The position numbers were made by a program, and so were the translations under genes. This document shows positions 46,598 to 58,516 of a DNA stretch of 64,000 nt, in pieces (position 1 is the stretch's first letter; each line of letters opens with the position of its first letter). The notes beneath the pieces are model-generated. The model was given only the letters and a program-made list of their open reading frames with translations. It was not told the origin of the DNA and made no database searches. Source of the DNA: Malus domestica (lineage: Eukaryota > Streptophyta > Magnoliopsida > Rosales > Rosaceae); assembly GCF_042453785.1 (NCBI RefSeq), contig NC_091666.1, positions 24,262,501 to 24,326,500 on the forward strand, written 5' to 3'.

Positions 46598-48967
46598 ATG
46601 GATTCCTGTAGTGGTTTTGTTGGTGGGAATTCTGGTTGCGACGATGGTGGCGTTGTGGAGAAAGATCCGACTGGGCAATACTTGCGGGTACGGTTCCGGA
46701 TTTTGTTTGCTCTTTAATTTGGTATTTAAATTGTCTTTTAATGTAAATTTTATTGGTGTTTGTTGAATGTGTTTTCGGTCATCATCGTTGCTTGCTTGTT
46801 GTTGGTTTTGGTGATATAATTCTTATGTAGATTTGTGTTTGTTCATCCAGTATGACGAATTGCTGGGGAGGGGAGCATTCAAGACTGCGTATGCTTCTCT
46901 AACCATACCTTGAATTCGTTTCTTTGTAGTTGGTTTCTAGGGTTCTAACGATTTGCTATTGCAAAATTATATGTTTACTTATTTGGATGTTGTACAAAAT
47001 GTAGATACAAGGCATTCGATGAGGAAGAAGGAATAGAAGTAGCCTGGTGCCAAGTGAATATCAAGGAGGTGTTGCAGTCTCCGGAACAGCTGGAGAGATT
47101 GTATTCCGAGGTTCATCTGCTGAAGTCGTTAAAACATCAAAACATTGTGAAGTTCCATAACTCTTGGGTGGATGATAAGAACAAGACCATCAACATAATA
47201 ACAGAGCTGTTCACTTCTGGGAGTTTGAGGCAGTCAGTTTTGCTGCTTTTTTTTCATGTTTCATGTTTTTACTTGGCGTACCTTCTTCAAATACTAACCG
47301 TTTTTGTTCTGGGATCTAGGTACCGAAAGAAGCATAAGAATGTCGATATGAAGGCCATTAAGAACTGGGCAAGGCAGATTCTTCGAGGCTTGCACTATCT
47401 GCATTCTCACAATCCTCCAATTATTCATAGAGATTTGAAATGTGACAACATTTTTGTCAATGGAAATACAGGAGAAGTTAAAATCGGTGATCTCGGATTG
47501 GCGATAGTCATGCAGCAGCCTACTGCTCATAGTGTTATTGGCACCCCTGAATTCATGGCTCCAGAGCTTTATGACGAGGAATACAATGAATTAGTCGACA
47601 TCTATTCTTTTGGCATGTGCATGTTAGAAATGGTTACTTGTGAATACCCTTATAGTGAATGTAAAAATCCGGCACAAATTTATAAGAAGGTTACCTCTGT
47701 AAGTTTCTGATCGACTGATTTATGAATTTCCCTCCAGTTTTTGTTTTTCTACTAAATGGTTGCCTACTGTTTCTCCTGACTTCCTTTGTTCCTTTGTTGT
47801 AGGGTGTAAAGCCCGCTTCACTCAGTAAAGTGGACAATCCTCAAGTCAAGCAGTTCATAGAGAAGTGTCTAGTTCCATCATCTATGAGATTGAGTGCGGT
47901 GGAACTCTTGAAAGATCCATTCCTTGCAACTGACAATTTGAAGGAGCCGAATTGTGTTGTTTTACAATCAGAAAAGATGGTGAACTTGCCACAGCCTGAA
48001 GCTCGTCCTATGGACATAGATACTAACTACCAGAAGTCCTCTGTTGGATCTTGTGCAAGAAGTACCAATGAAAATTCTAACCCTTCGGTTCTGGAGTTAC
48101 AGAGTTTAACTGAGAATAATGAGTTCAGGTTAAGAGCGACCAAAAATGCTGATAACACCGTCTCATTAACTTTGCGCATTGCTGATACATGTGGTAAGTA
48201 CATATGCCGTGCAAAAAGTTTTACTTCCCCCCCTTATTTTCCTGAACTACACCTGAATATTATTTGTTTATACAGGTCGTGTGAGGAATATCCATTTTGA
48301 GTTCTATCTGGATTCTGATACCGCAATTTCAGTTGCTGGGGAGATGGTTGAGCAACTTGATCTTTTGCATGAAGATGTGTCTGTCATAGCTGAGTTAATT
48401 GATAACTTGATCATGAAGCTAGTACCTGGCTGGAAACCTTCATCAGAAGGTTCATCATGTGGAACAAATAGTTCATGTGGGGATCACCCTGCTCCGCAAA
48501 ATGTTGTCTCACATTTTGTACATGCGGAGGACCGAGATAACCAAGCATCAATGATTTTAGATACTTCGGCTACCTCAGCTGAGTATGATGTCCCTACCTC
48601 CTCAGGTGCCAGTAATGTCAAAGTTATGAAGTCGGCTAAATACAGTTCTGATGAATGCTGTAAAGGTTCAGATGGTTATGGTTGCAGTCCAGATATTGTT
48701 CAGGGTGCGGTCAGGGAGAAGAGTAACGAAGCTGATTCTGATGATTCAGTTGTGATGAATGAGGCTCGCCCCGACATGTCAAGCATTTGGTCCTTATCTG
48801 AGCTGTCTCTAGCAAACAAAGGTCGATACAACGAGCTAAAGGGGGAGCTTGATGCTATTGACAGGCAGTACCATCGATGCCTTCTTGAGCTCTTGACATT
48901 GAGGGAAGAAGAAATTCAGAGTGCAAAGAAGAGGTGGATGGCGAAAAAGATATTATCTGTTAAGTGA
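46598..48967 (+). CDS. WNK8: WNK (with-no-lysine) protein kinase, WNK8-like
   Basis: Six exons: 46598-46687, 46851-46888, 47005-47232, 47320-47698, 47803-48193 and 48276-48967, giving 605 aa. The kinase domain (about residues 30-290) has the glycine loop GRGAFKT, where WNKs place the catalytic lysine; subdomain II reads VAWCQV, lacking the usual lysine. It also has HRDLKCDN, a DLGL magnesium loop and GTPEFMAPE. An OSR1-C/PF2-like domain follows ([32 protein letters not shown]), then a low-complexity tail ending in a short coiled coil ([22 protein letters not shown]). Plant WNK8-type kinases phosphorylate V-ATPase subunit C and AtRGS1 and act in sugar/G-protein signalling and flowering. Assignment to WNK8 is by overall similarity; the symbol is tentative. 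Confidence 0.93.
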
Positions 48968-49703
48968 TGTACTATTTAGTGTTCTTCTCTTTCGTCTCTT
49001 TTTTCCCTGTAACATTCATTTTATACTTGTAATTGTTTTTTTCGGTTAAGAAAAGCGGCGAAGCGAATCATGCCGGTGTTTATATGTGTGGATTTGGTAC
49101 GTACATTTGGTTTTACGATTGCTAATGATATTTACTTTGTTCCATTGCTTACCAAAAACATATAATGTAAAAAAGTGAGAGGGCCTGTGCTATTACTTCA
49201 TAAGTTCTACATTAATCTACTATGGGTAGAGATAATGTATACACATATATTTGGACACTTGGGCGAATCTAGAAAGCAGCGACCTCAGTGACTGACTTTC
49301 AGCTAGTTATTTCTTTCCTCCCCCCCACCCTCTGGTTCATTTCTGCTTCAGCTGAGCCCTCACAAACGAGGACGTGATCCGGGGAGGCTCGGGGTCTCTC
49401 TCGAACGGGAGGAACATCATCGCTTCGTGAACAGCTACCAACCTGCCGCCGGATTTGAGTGAAACTAGTCCGAATCTGGCTTAATGGTACAGAGGTACGT
49501 AAATTTAGAATTGAAGTGAATAGAAGTTTTGTTATTTAAACTTGTAGATCATGGCACTGGCTTTAGTTGGAGGGGCTGCTGTTGGAGCACTGTTTGGAGC
49601 TCTCTATGATGTGGTTAAGGTAAGCCACGGGAAAGACTGTTATGCAGTATAGACCCTTACTTGGAGATCTCAAATTCACGCTTGATTCTCTAAGACCGCT
49701 GAT

Positions 49704-51037
49704 GAGTAGATTTTATATTATATGTTCAACCTTGTTCTTAATATATTTTGGTAGAATTTTGATACTTTGAATTGTATTTTCAATATAAGACTTACGACTT
49801 CCTCTGGAGCAAAACGTGATCAACTGGTTGAATTTTGGAGTAATTCCAGTTGGAGGACGTTCTTGAGTCACTTGGCTTGATCGTATCAAAATTTGGAAGT
49901 TTTCTACCAAGCGGTGATTTTCTAACGATAGAATAAAGGAGCAGTGCGCAGTGCTGAAAAAGTAACGTTTTAAGCTTGAATTGCGTTTTTGGAGCCCAAG
50001 ATGACCTTTGATGGGTTCGTGGCCTTGTGGAGATGTTTAGAACGTCCCGATCTTCAAAACAAACTATAATGGGCCGGATTTTCTAAGATATTTTATTATT
50101 ATTTAGTTTCCTACTTGGAATAAAAGACTTGGTTTTAGGGATTGTGCGATGTCTAGGATGGGATTTTAAAAAGGTTTTGGCCAGCCCTAGTTTATTAGGT
50201 TCTTTTATGCGATCTTGGAGACCAAAAAAAAAAAAAAAAGGCTAGGGTTTTTTAAGGCTTTCAAATTTTTACTTTAAGGTATTGTCATTCTTATTCATTG
50301 TAATAATATTTTTTATGATTTTAATTATGAATATGCGTAGCTAATCCGTTTTGGTAAGGCGAATCCTTAAGTCTTAGCGTGAATATGTAATTTTTATTTA
50401 ATTGCTTATGATTGATTGCATGCACAATTTGAATTAGTGATCACCATTTTAAACTATCTAATTGTCTTAATGCTTGATCACTATGAGGATCTTTAGAAAA
50501 GCAAATTGATGCAATTTTGGTCGGAATGTTCCTGAAATTGACGCTGGCTTCTTGTGATTAATAATTGTAATTTCACTTAAGATGAACATCACGTTTTTAG
50601 GGTTGCATGGTTTTTCAAAGGGTTTTCATAAAGCATAATATATCTCTCATGTTTATATTTAATCCGAACGTCCGGACGGATTGCATGTTAGATATACGTT
50701 CTATGTTGAAGGTTACAAGTAGAATATATATTAGGAGAACCTAACCTTCAAAGTGGCATATGCAGATCATAAGTAATTGGTAACAATACATAGATTGCTA
50801 GGTGATGGTAGTGCTTTTATAAATTGGTATTCAAAACTCGTTTATTTTATTGTATTAGTTTTGGAGGAATTTACTATCTGTTTTTAATTAAAATTAATTT
50901 TTAATATTACCCAATTTCAAAATTTCTTTCTCAATTTTTAGTTTTAAATAATTAACTAGGAATTGTTTTTACATAAATGATTGAAATAGTCCTTGTGCAG
51001 GAGATGTTTTTTTTTTTTTTTTTTTTAAAGTTGTGCA
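49704..51037. mobile_element. Inserted or replacing sequence in the left RPW8-WRKY copy, retroelement-like
   Basis: A 1.33-kb stretch absent from the right copy, where about 945 bp of RPW8 coding DNA lies instead. It has no coding frame. Its G/A/T-rich leader-like sequence (AACGTCCCGATCTTC, TTTAGTTTCCTACTTGGAAT) and regular decay resemble LTR or leader DNA of a retrotransposon, but the ends and a TSD were not found. It ends in a 20-bp poly-T run between 14-bp direct repeats (50993-51006, 51031-51044). Confidence 0.5.
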
Positions 51038-51042
51038 GGAGA

Positions 51043-51355
51043 TGGTAAAGTTGTTAAGATTTCGTAGCCGTTAGGGTTAGGTCTCCTAGTTTGTAGGCTT
51101 GTTTTCAGAAGTTGTTAATAATCCCTATTCTTTAGGGACAAGTTATTTAGTTTGATTCTGATTTAGTCGTGTACCACGTTGTTAGGCTTGTGAAACGTGG
51201 GCTGCATATTTTCAGCATTCAGTTTTCTTTGTAAGGCTATTTAATGCCATTGTTGCTTTCTTAATGAATAACCCAGATTCTCCCAGCTATCGAGTGTATA
51301 AGCAAACATAATATTTTCGTGTTTTTTCTTGTGTGTTCATCCTAGGTTTCTAACA
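51043..51355 (+). mobile_element. Solo LTR (313 bp) in the broken RPW8-WRKY gene
   Basis: Begins TGGTAAAGTTGTTAAG and ends GGTTTCTAACA (TG...CA). It is flanked by the 5-bp duplication GGAGA (51038-51042, 51356-51360). The right copy has a single GGAGA at this place, which confirms the insertion. The interior shows late-LTR features (ATGAATAACCCAGATT before the end). Produced by LTR-LTR recombination. Confidence 0.8.
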
Positions 51356-52233
51356 GGAGAGAGGTGATGTGATCAAGGAGACATCGTTTGCAGCAAGTAA
51401 CATAGAGGAAGGCGTCAAGCTAATGGAAGGGAGTGGTGTGTTACAAGACCAAAACGGAATCAAAGGTTTGTACTAAGTTGTTGAACCACCATCACCGAAA
51501 GTTATATTGGATGTACTGAATCTGCAGGGAACAATGGATGTGGAGGAGACATCAGATTCCACGGTGAATATGGAGGCAGGGGTCAAGCAAATCAAGGAGA
51601 GTGGTGTGGTGAAAAATCAAATTGATATTGCAGTAACTGAACCCCCGTTGCTTAGAGATGGATTGGAAGTAGCGAACATGCAGGGAACAAGGGATAATAA
51701 GCAAATTGAGGGGATAGGAGTGGTCGCGCTCCAAGCTCCAGTTTCTGAATGTGAACTTCCATCGCTTACACTCGAATTGAACGTCCAATTTGGGCTCTTA
51801 GATTCAATGAGTAGCTTCGAAGACAACCAGCAAGTACTAGACTGGCAGCAGCAGCAGCAAAACTCTTATATGGTACGACTAAATTCTTACATTCTCTTCT
51901 TTTTAACTGTGTAGTCGGAAGCCTAGTTTTGAACCTTATTCTGAGACCATATCATATTTCATGAACAGGAAGAGGCGCTGAACAGCCAGCAGCAGTCATT
52001 GAATTTCAGTAAGTACTTCAATTTGCCAACAGAGAAGGCAGGACTTGAGTCTGAAGTTGAATTTGAGCCACTACCGGGTTTATCCCAAGCCATTGACACG
52101 AGCCTTGCATATGTGCAGAGTAGGCAACATGTTGATGCTCCAGAGCCTCATTACATAAATAGAACTCGATTGTCTCACCATGTTAGTCAGATAAAGTCAA
52201 ATGCTGGGTTTACCTGGGGAAAGTATGGGTAAG

Positions 52234-53161
52234 TGTTGGCCCTAGAAACTACCAAGCCTACGTGGCGCGCAGGCCGAGTAATCTATAAGCTAACTACGTC
52301 CTTCGGTGAATGCGGGGCGTGCCAACTCGTCGGCCGAGCTCGGCCGAGGAGTAAATTTTGCTAATGTCGCGTTGGGTGCGCGGCTGACTTCTGCGTCTTA
52401 CGATTGCGGCCGAGAAAGGAACGCGTCTCGGCTTTTTGGGCTCTCGAACCTGAAGACAAGGTTACTATTCTTACGAAGTTCAATATCAAATTCGGCTCTC
52501 AATGTGCCGAATGTAATAACTGTAACACCTCACTTTGCCGAGAAGGCTGATGAGATGACCTCGACCAATAAGGATTCGGAAATCCTTTTCGACCGAGACT
52601 TGGATAGGTAATCAATCGTCCTCGCCGCAGTGCTGGTGATGCCAACGGAAGATGCTGCGAGACCGGATGATTCTACGGTGACAGAGCTATCTATGCCGAC
52701 TTAAGATATCACCGGTTGCTTCCACAGTGCTGTTGATGCCAACGGAAGATGTGTCAGCGAAAAAGAAAGAAAAAATCTCAAGTTGTTGAGTTTGCGCAGG
52801 GCAGTTTTGTATTGATTTCCAGGGCTTGAATGATGCGCAGCATCTTCTATTTATAGCAACGGCTCCCCCCAAGGTCGAGTTAAAAACCTACTCGGACTAG
52901 GTCTTCTTCTCCTGATCAGCACCAACTCGACCAGTCCTACTTTCACTAGGACTGTGAACCTAGTCCTTAACCGAGCCGGATTCGTTTCCGGGTCTTGCCG
53001 AGACTCCTCATTGCACTAGGACTCGACTTCTTGCGTTATGACCTAGCCGACCTAGGTTTGGAGACCCACGTACTGAACGATCCATGGTATTCTTGTCGCA
53101 AGGCCTTCCAGGCCGAGAATGATTCTATACTCGGCCCAAACTATTATTTTGGGCCCAAACA
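52234..53161 (+). mobile_element. Solo LTR (928 bp) splitting the first WRKY domain
   Basis: Begins TGTTGGCCCTAGAAAC and ends TTGGGCCCAAACA. It is flanked by the exact 5-bp duplication GTAAG (52229-52233, 53162-53166). The interior is rich in CGGCCGAG and non-coding. The right copy continues without it (WRKYGQK coding sequence). The size and G/C-rich composition suggest a gypsy-type LTR. Confidence 0.87.
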
Positions 53162-53962
53162 GTAAGAACAAGTGGAACGTAGTAAATATCCGTGTAGTTA
53201 TTACAAGTGTACATATCCCAAATGTCCAACAAGGAAGAAGCTTGAGAGATCATTGAATGGAGAGATTACTGAAATCGTATACAAGGGAAGTCACAACCAT
53301 CCTAAGCCCCAGTCTACAAGACAATCAACCTCTCGACCAATTGAGCGTTCTTCATACGGACTCTTTGATCAATTGGCCCCAAAAATATCCAACCCAAAAG
53401 TTGAATCAGCCACGACGCTGGATGATTTGGAAAAAAAATCTCTGACCAGTAATTCAGGAGTTGAAGATGAAAATGAGCCTGTCATCAAAGAATGGTAATC
53501 TCGGACGATTCTAGTTAGGACTGTATATGTCATATGATAGCCAAAATTGCATATGCGGTAAGGGTTTTTTTTTTGTTTTTTTTGTTTTTTTTGTTTTTTT
53601 TTGTTCTTCTTTTGCAGGGATGTAGGAAACGCAAATGATCAGACAACTCATACCTTTTCTGCTTCTGGGAGTAGCATTGTAAAAGAACCCAGAACTATGG
53701 TGAAGACAATAAGTGAAATTGATCTTGTGGATGATGGATATAAGTGGAGGAAATATGCACAGAGAGTAATAGATGGAAATTTTCTTCCAAGCAAACACTT
53801 CCCCAACTCGGCTGCTTATATCCTATTCAACTGTTTTCCAATCTGTAGGGCCTACTACAAATGCACGTAAAGGGAAACACAAGCACGACATTCTTGGAAA
53901 ATATTAGTATTTTAAGTATTATATTGTTTGAGTTTTTTTATAAGTTTAGTTTCGGCCTAACA

Positions 53963-54133
53963 TGTTAGTATTAGGGTTAGATTTGTTCGCTATAAATATA
54001 ATGTTTCGTATCCTTGAAGAATAACTTAGTCACGATGTAACCTTTTTGGATTTTGTAACCGTTCCGACATTATTCTTATTATTTTAGAATCTTGTTTGTA
54101 CCGTCCTCCGATATTCAATTTCAATATCAGAGC
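53963..54133 (+). mobile_element. Truncated copia LTR with adjacent PBS
   Basis: Starts TGTTAGTATTAGGG, contains CTATAAATATAAT (TATA) and ends ATTCA. It is followed after three bases by TCAATATCAGAGC, a mutated Met-tRNA primer site. The second LTR and the coding region are missing. Confidence 0.5.
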
Positions 54134-54252
54134 ATGTGTGATCATTCAGTTGTTTGTTTGATATTAGTTTTGAAAAAAAAAAAAAAATTGAATATGTTTG
54201 CTCGGAAGTCGCACCACTCCCAGATCCCTGCATACCCAAAACCCCAGCTAGC

Positions 54253-54922
54253 TATGATGCATGGACACGGACACGGACACGAGGATACGACACGATACGA
54301 CACGGGGATACGTCAAATTTCTAAAAACTAAGACACGATACGGCATGGATACGGCAATTTATATAATAAATATATATTTAAAAAATATATTTTAAATAAC
54401 AATAAAAAAATTAATTACTCAAAATCTAATTTATATTATTCAAACTCTTAAAAAAAAAAACAGGATGGTAGTGGTGTAAATTCGGTGGGCTATGTAGTTT
54501 TGGGCTTTAGTCTCATTTAAACCCTAACAAAAAAAAAAAAAAAAACTATGGTGTCGTTTTTTTCTACAGAAACTAACAAACGACATGTCAACCTAGCAGT
54601 CATCTTCTTCCCGAAGCCTCCTCCACCAGATCGGGTCGTCTCCGTGCGACGGCGTCATCTTCTTCGCGAGGTGTCCTTCCACCAGATCGGGTCGTCTCCG
54701 TGCGACGGCGTCATCTTCTTCGCGAGGTGTCCTTCATCCGTATCCAGACAGTCGGATACCCGTATCTAAACCGTCGGATACCCGTATCCATCTATCAAAC
54801 GCCGTATCCGTTGATCCAGATACGTATCCAACGCGTATCCGACCGTATCAGAGGCGTATCGTGTCCATTTGCGTATCCGACACGCGATACGCGGCCGATG
54901 TGCCGTGTCTGTGCATCGTAGC
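54253..54922. mobile_element. hAT-like non-autonomous element, 8-bp TSD
   Basis: A 670-bp element between exact 8-bp duplications CAGCTAGC (54245-54252 and 54923-54930). Imperfect inverted ends (TATGATGCATGGACACGG at the left; reversed right end GCTACGATGCACAGACACGG) and subterminal clusters of GATACG/CGTATC motifs fit hAT. The interior carries a 56-bp exact tandem duplication (54623-54678, 54679-54734). No transposase is present. Confidence 0.8.
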
Positions 54923-54930
54923 CAGCTAGC

Positions 54931-55505
54931 AACCGCCGCTTCAAACTTGCCGTGCCCAATTTTTCTACAACCTGCCGCTGCTGTTAACTGGAGCCCAGAA
55001 ACATACCCACATCGCCACCACGCCCACCATGCCCTCCTTGAACTAGAACCCGACCTGCAATCTGACCTCCGCATCAGACCTGTCTCTGTCAAGTCGTACC
55101 AGATAGAAAACTACTGCCCAGAAAGGGGTATTTATCAAATATAGCTAAATATTAACCCTGAATTTCAAAAATGTCAATTTTTACAAAAAAAAATCAAATA
55201 TATCTAAAATCTCACTTACGTAGATATAAATACCCTCAAATTCAATATCCAACAATTTGTAGTTGATTGTAAAAGTTTGGTCATGCGTTTTCAATATAAT
55301 CAAATAGAACACATTCATGTCTTCGATTATACTGAAAAAGCATGGAAAAGTTTTTACCATTCAATTATATATTGAATAAGTATGGACAAATTTTGCCATG
55401 TCTTAGTTGGGTAGATTATAAAATGTAAAAAGGCCTGTAGGGAACAAAGTCGAATATATATATATTTTTTTCCAACCTGGGATTGTCCTTGTTGCTGAGA
55501 AATTA
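54931..55505. other. Intergenic sequence between the hAT element and the Helitron
   Basis: No recognised gene. The first ~200 bp are C-rich and have short open frames on both strands without domains. Confidence 0.5.
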
Positions 55506-58502
55506 TCTATATACTAAAACCCGGTGGAAAATACTGTTCACGAGCAGTGTAATGGCTAAAATGCCCCTTAGTGTCTTTTTGTTTCATGTGGTCTTACTTG
55601 CTTGGTACAGTGAGATGACACTTTTACCCATGTTTGCCACGTGTCGGTCACGTTCATCCGTATCCTTTGGTGCGTATGCTTTGTGTTTTGTAGAAAAGAT
55701 GCTGGAAGCAAGTTTTGGTTGGTTTTTGTTTACATTATGCCACGTGTTGATCATCCATTTCCATCTGAGAAAGAGGTCCGGTTCCATTTGAATGAGAGGT
55801 TTGATGGTAGTGACAGACGCTCATTTCTCAAAAAAGTGATAATAAATGCAAGTGACAGAAATATATATTTATAAAAATATTAAAAAATGAGAATGGCACA
55901 ATAAGCAAGAACAATTTATCCCGGCCACATGATTTGTGGCACAACTAACAATAAAAATTTATAAAAAAACAAAAACAAAATATTAAAAATGTGACAAAAA
56001 TGCCGGTGGCAAGAGAAAAAAATATTAAACAATGTAAATTGGCACAACAAACAATAAAAATTATGTATCATTGCTCTTCTTTCCCGACTTTTCATTATTG
56101 GTTATGTTTCATAGATAAAGCAATCATCAACTGGTTCTTTCCCTGCTTTTCAATGTGATAAAGCAACTGATCGTAAGGCTAAAAAACCTTTAAAAATGTG
56201 AGTTAAACTGGGCGTGGGGAAATTTTTAGTTGTGATGGGGACGTGTTTTAATGAAAGGGATGAAAAATTTTATTTTTTAAGTTATTAAATTTTTAGCACA
56301 TATATCTCAAATGATCGTACTTTTCCGTGTGCCAATCACTGAAAAATCTCTCATCGTCGTGGCACGACAAGTTTTTTAGTATAAAAACAAACTAAAAAAA
56401 TATTAAAACTACTGTTAATTAACAGTTCCCACCCGGTTTTGTCCTTTGTACTCCTCATTTTTGTTCCCTTGCGTTTTGTTTTTTCTAGGGAAGATGCTTT
56501 CAAGATTTTCATATTTCAAGGAACATGTTTCCAGCATCTTTCATTTTTCAGGCAAGGTGCATTTCATTTTTCACTTTCCTTTCTTTTCTTCTCTCAGTCT
56601 TTCCGTTTCTCTATATTTCTCCTCCGTGCGTCTTCTTTTGATTTCTATCGGATCGTGTGGAAGTGTGCTTGGCCTGTTTTTCTTGCTGTTTTCCACTAAC
56701 GAATCGCTCTGGTTTAGATGTGTTTGTTCATGCGTTGCTTTATTTTCTGTTTGGTTAGGAAGAAATTAATTGATTGTTGTATAGTTCGGCTCTTCACCTA
56801 TTTTGCTTACCTTCTCTTTATTTCTTCGTGTTTTACATCTGGTTCTTTAGTTTTATTTCGTTTTTTGGTTGCAGGAAACATTCATCTTCGAATTTTAGGG
56901 TTTTGATTCTGCGAGCTTGCAAGCCCTTTTTGGGTCAGGTATATAATTTATCTCTTTGTTGTTAAATTTATTTTTTATTTGGGTATTTTGATTGTTTGTG
57001 GTTCAATTTTTCCCTGAAAATTTAAAAAGAGAGGAATTTTTTGTTTCAGGAAAAGTTAAGGATACGATCAAACGTTTACTGGTGAGTATTCTATTTTTCT
57101 GACTGTGATTTAATTTTTTCAAGCTTTGGGTGTACTTTACTGATCTGCTTTGATTTTTGGTTGCAGCAAACGTTGTTGCTCGAATTTTCCAGTTTTTTCT
57201 CTGCGGCTTTGCAAGCTCTTTATCGTCAAGGTATATAATTTTTGTTGGATGGAATCGTTTTTGGTTTTTTGTTTTTCGTTCAGAGGGACTATGTTTTGTT
57301 TGCATATGAGTGTTTGTGGTTGTTGTTTGCATATTTCAGTTTTGACTATTTGCAAATAGTTTTTCTCAATAAATATTGAAAAATGTGTCTCTGCTTTTTG
57401 TGAAAAGGGGAAAATGGTGTGTTGTGAGTGATTGAATAATATTTACATTGCAATTAATAAAGTTAGCATGAATTGTGGTCAAGTTAATTGTAAATAATCC
57501 AAAATGACAATATGATTATATGATTGGTAACGCTCTGGCTACGGCAACCAGCAATCTTTGATGTTGTGAAGATAACAATTTTAGTGTTTTTGGATTGAAG
57601 ACCCTGATTAAGAATGCCAAACTAATATATTTGTTGAAAAATTACAAGACCTAAAAATATGCAGATTTGAAAATGTGTAAAATTGTGATTAAATAATGTT
57701 GCCTACTCTGTGTGAGTACTTATTTTAGTAACACTTAACAGTGTTATCTATTGTGGTGAAAGTTTTGGTTTGTTTCTTTTTTTATTTTGTAAATCCTTTG
57801 TGTACAGTGTCAAATTTTGGTGTTAAGTATCTGAGTATATTGTTATGATGGTTGGATTTGATGTGATATACCTTAATATTTTCAAATAAAAGGAAGGATG
57901 GCTGATTATCCATAACTTCTTCAGATAGATCAATGGTTTAATTTAAGCTATAACTGAGTATGTGACTATCATTCAAGCGGTTAAATTGGCTGCAATAGAA
58001 ATTAAATTCTTTTAATAAAACTAGAAACAACTTATTATGTTTGACAACTTCGTATGAACTAATGTTTTGATTTATCCTGTAACTCATAAATCAATGTTTG
58101 TTCTTTGCTTCCCACTAATTTTTTTTTCAGATAAATGATCAATCATTAGCTTCTGAAATGAAAATTATGTTTTATGTTTGATTTATCCAAATTGTTTTAT
58201 TTGCAGTGACTGCTTCAAGGAAAATGTGCTCTTATGGGATATTCTATTTTCAAGTAATTATGCAAATGAAGCACTGGGATGACTGTCGATGGGGAATACT
58301 AGACTAGCCATTTTTGTATATCAATGACAAGGCATTTGACAATGTCTTTTTCTCTAAGTTACATAAACTTAGACAGGTTTGTAAAAATATTTGCTCCATT
58401 TTCTACTTAATGTTTATCTTAGTCTTTACTTATTTATATGTTAAAATATAATCGATAATTATATTTTTGCTCCCGCAACAACGTGCGGGTAAAATTTACT
58501 AG
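55506..58502 (+). mobile_element. Non-autonomous Helitron (2,997 bp)
   Basis: The 5' end is A/TCTATATACTAAAACCC (plant Helitrons begin TC, often with TATACTA-like sequence). The 3' end has a 6-bp-stem hairpin (CCCGCA 58472-58477, loop ACAACG, TGCGGG 58484-58489), then nine bases and the terminal CTAG (58499-58502), followed by T. Insertion between A and T without target duplication is the Helitron rule. The interior holds no Rep/helicase frame. It contains a MITE (56217-56350) and two related segments ending GCAAGC...CAG/GTATATAAT (near 56880-56950 and 57168-57237) that look like a duplicated exon-intron border, but no captured gene was identified. Confidence 0.82.
56217..56350. mobile_element. 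MITE inside the Helitron (same family as 716-865)
   Basis: Ends are imperfect inverted repeats (GAAATTTTTAGTTGTGATGG at the left; reversed right end GAGATTTTTCAGTGATTGG). The core ACGTGTTTTAATGAAA and TTTTTTAAGTTATTAA matches the copy near 750-800. No TSD was recognised. Confidence 0.5.
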
Positions 58503-58516
58503 TAATGATCTATTAC

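Larger units (their letters stand above)
48064..53905 (+). repeat. Left copy of the WNK-3' / RPW8-WRKY segmental duplication
   Basis: Homologous to 58517-62825 over the WNK exon 5 end, intron 5, exon 6, the ~590-bp spacer and the RPW8-WRKY gene. Copy-specific changes here are a replacement (49704-51031), solo LTRs (51043-51355, 52234-53161) and a deletion near 53792. The duplicated WNK end is the functional one in this copy. Confidence 0.93.
49551..53905 (+). pseudogene. Broken RPW8-WRKY gene (left copy)
   Basis: Starts with the same RPW8 signal-anchor-like N-terminus as the right copy (MALALVGGAAVGALFGALYD), frameshifts into a stop, then loses most of both RPW8 modules where 49704-51031 replaces about 945 bp. 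The linker resumes at 51356 with a stop (TAC TAA near 51472). The first WRKY reads TWGKYG and is split by a solo LTR right after the codon for G; the rest of its zinc finger continues at 53167 ([10 protein letters not shown]...HNH). The second WRKY reads WRKYAQR, its intron has lost the donor site, and its zinc finger is deleted after YYKCT (near 53869). Multiple independent lesions make it certainly non-functional as a full protein. Confidence 0.93.
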
